DNA from: Flavihumibacter soli
GTDB lineage: Bacteria > Bacteroidota > Bacteroidia > Sphingobacteriales > Sphingobacteriaceae
DNA: 64,000 nucleotides
NCBI RefSeq assembly: GCF_010692725.1
Contig: NZ_JAAFZB010000093.1
Coordinates: 310,001-374,000, forward strand
Reading direction: 5' to 3'
Positions 63,125 to 64,000 of the stretch are shown here, piece by piece. Under the pieces are notes generated by a model. The model was not told the DNA's origin, did not search any database, and saw nothing but the letters and a program-made list of their open reading frames with translations. Position 1 is the stretch's first letter. Each line of letters begins with the position of its first letter. Made by a program: the position numbers and the translations under genes.

Positions 63125-64000
63125 GGATGGAATTCTTTAGATGTTTAAGGGCCTGTTCGGCAGCCAGTTTACCGGATATCAATGCCGGAGGTACTCCCGG
63201 TCCGGGAACAGTGAGTTGACCGGCGTAAAATAGATTACAGACCTTTTTATTTCGAATCTTTGGTTTCAGGAGAGCTGTTTGCATTAAAGTGTTCGCCAGC
63301 CCGTAAGCATTTCCCTTATAAGAGTTATAGTCAGAGATAAAGTCATCGACGCAGTAACTTTGTTTAAAGTCGATAAACGGCTCCAACTCTTCGCCGATCT
63401 GGTCCTGAAGCCTCCTGATCATAATGGCGAAATATTTTTCCCGCACTGCCTCATTGTCTGAAATACCGGGTGCCAGGGGCATAAGTAGAAACAGACTCTC
63501 ATGCCCGAAGGGCGCTATGGTATTATCTGACTGCGTAGGACAGCAAACATAGAAAAGTGGTTTTGTTGGCCATTTCGGGTCTTTATAAATTTCAAGGGAA
63601 TGCTGTAACAGTTCCTCTTCAAAAAATAGTGTATGATGCCTGATATTCTTTATTCGCTTTCTAAGCCCGATATAGTAAATGAGGCAGGAGGGAGCAAACG
63701 TTTTTTTTGCCCAATATTCATTGCTGTAATTTCTATACCTGGCAGGTAACAGTGAGCTTTCTACATGGTGATAGTCGGCAGCCGCGATAATGATGTCTGA
63801 CTCGATCCGTTTGCCATTAACCCACACGGCAGTTGCCAGATTATTCTCTATATCTATCTTTTCAACAGCGGAATTGAAGTGAAAGGTAGCACCGGCATCC
63901 GTACTAACCTTCAGGATAGCCTCTATTACCACACCGAATCCACCCTTCGGATACCAGGTTCCCAATTTCAGACCTGCATAATTCATCAGGCTATACAAAG
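63108..64000 (-). CDS. crtI: Phytoene desaturase CrtI (C-terminal part, truncated by window)
   Basis: C-terminal 297 or so residues of a FAD-dependent phytoene desaturase; the N-terminus with the dinucleotide-binding motif lies beyond the window edge. Visible family traits include LKLGTWYPKGGFGVVIEAI, IIAAADYHHVESSLLP, and the C-terminal FAD-contact segment NLFYAGQLTVPGPGVPPALISGKLAAEQ. It is upstream of crtB in the operon and overlaps it by 17 bases. The open frame runs to the last base of the window. Confidence 0.93.
   Translation of the reverse strand, partial: LYSLMNYAGLKLGTWYPKGGFGVVIEAILKVSTDAGATFHFNSAVEKIDIENNLATAVWVNGKRIESDIIIAAADYHHVESSLLPARYRNYSNEYWAKKTFAPSCLIYYIGLRKRIKNIRHHTLFFEEELLQHSLEIYKDPKWPTKPLFYVCCPTQSDNTIAPFGHESLFLLMPLAPGISDNEAVREKYFAIMIRRLQDQIGEELEPFIDFKQSYCVDDFISDYNSYKGNAYGLANTLMQTALLKPKIRNKKVCNLFYAGQLTVPGPGVPPALISGKLAAEQALKHLKNSIHETVI

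Noticed and set aside
1-64000. tRNA, rRNA, riboswitch or mobile-element signatures
   Set aside because: No cloverleaf-like, rRNA-like or transposase sequence was noticed by eye; a covariance-model search would be needed to exclude short RNAs.

Overview
The window looks like a chromosomal segment of a Bacteroidota bacterium, most likely a member of the Sphingobacteriaceae (Pedobacter/Mucilaginibacter-like). Supporting signs are: perfect Bacteroidetes-type -7 promoter boxes (TAnnTTTG) instead of E. coli-type -10 boxes; little use of Shine-Dalgarno sites; many short lipoproteins; a bacillithiol deacetylase (BshB1); a DUF4294 protein; a NamZ/DUF1343 lipoprotein; an ECF sigma factor next to a one-TM/beta-barrel protein; an alkaline-ceramidase-like protein; and a zeaxanthin-type carotenoid operon with a fused CrtYcd lycopene cyclase. 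There are no rRNA or tRNA genes, transposases, phage genes or CRISPR arrays that I can see.

Layout. 1-9.2 kb: phospholipid synthesis (plsY), an M48 lipoprotein protease, pabB, purA, a Fur regulator, the bifunctional (p)ppGpp enzyme, and a forward trio DUF4294 - glutathione peroxidase - bshB1. 9.2-18.3 kb: lysine 6-aminotransferase, an ACC-deaminase-like PLP enzyme, an RluD-type pseudouridine synthase, a class IV aminotransferase, a ceramidase-like membrane protein, fmt, NamZ and an FtsX/LolE-type permease. 18.3-21.9 kb: a six-gene leftward cluster around an ECF sigma factor. 22-29.9 kb: mazG, L21/L27, a polyprenyl synthase, a CPA2 antiporter and a DoxX/LLM/NADP-reductase redox cluster. 30-41 kb: a Crp-type regulator, dienelactone hydrolase, RNase R, a fused ABC ATPase coupled to a PolB-like exonuclease, topA and mnmA. 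41.2-43.3 kb: an arsenosugar-type gene set (TIGR04282 transferase, ArsS, AhpD-like protein). 43.3-50.2 kb: a cyclase-like/HTH protein with a striking GATAA operator array plus a DUF3307 membrane protein, an aldehyde dehydrogenase, several lipoproteins, a secreted 27-residue-repeat protein and a Cu/Zn superoxide dismutase. 50.3-59.1 kb: a four-gene two-component signalling operon led by a 1901-residue poly-HAMP hybrid kinase. 59.6-64 kb: the carotenoid operon crtI-crtB-(unknown)-idi-SRPBCC-crtZ-crtYcd, whose crtI runs off the window.

How they work together. Most of the window is housekeeping. The accessory interest lies in (1) the kinase operon, with eight exact 92-residue HAMP-pair repeats and a degenerate middle receiver; (2) the cyclase-like/HTH + DUF3307 pair with its own operator array; (3) the WGN-repeat secreted protein; (4) the ceramidase-like enzyme in a lineage known for sphingolipids; and (5) the ECF-sigma cluster. 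Functions are assigned from motifs and family knowledge only; no database search was run. Several starts were moved from the longest open frame to an internal ATG, using signal peptides, family N-termini or ATGA stop/start overlaps.
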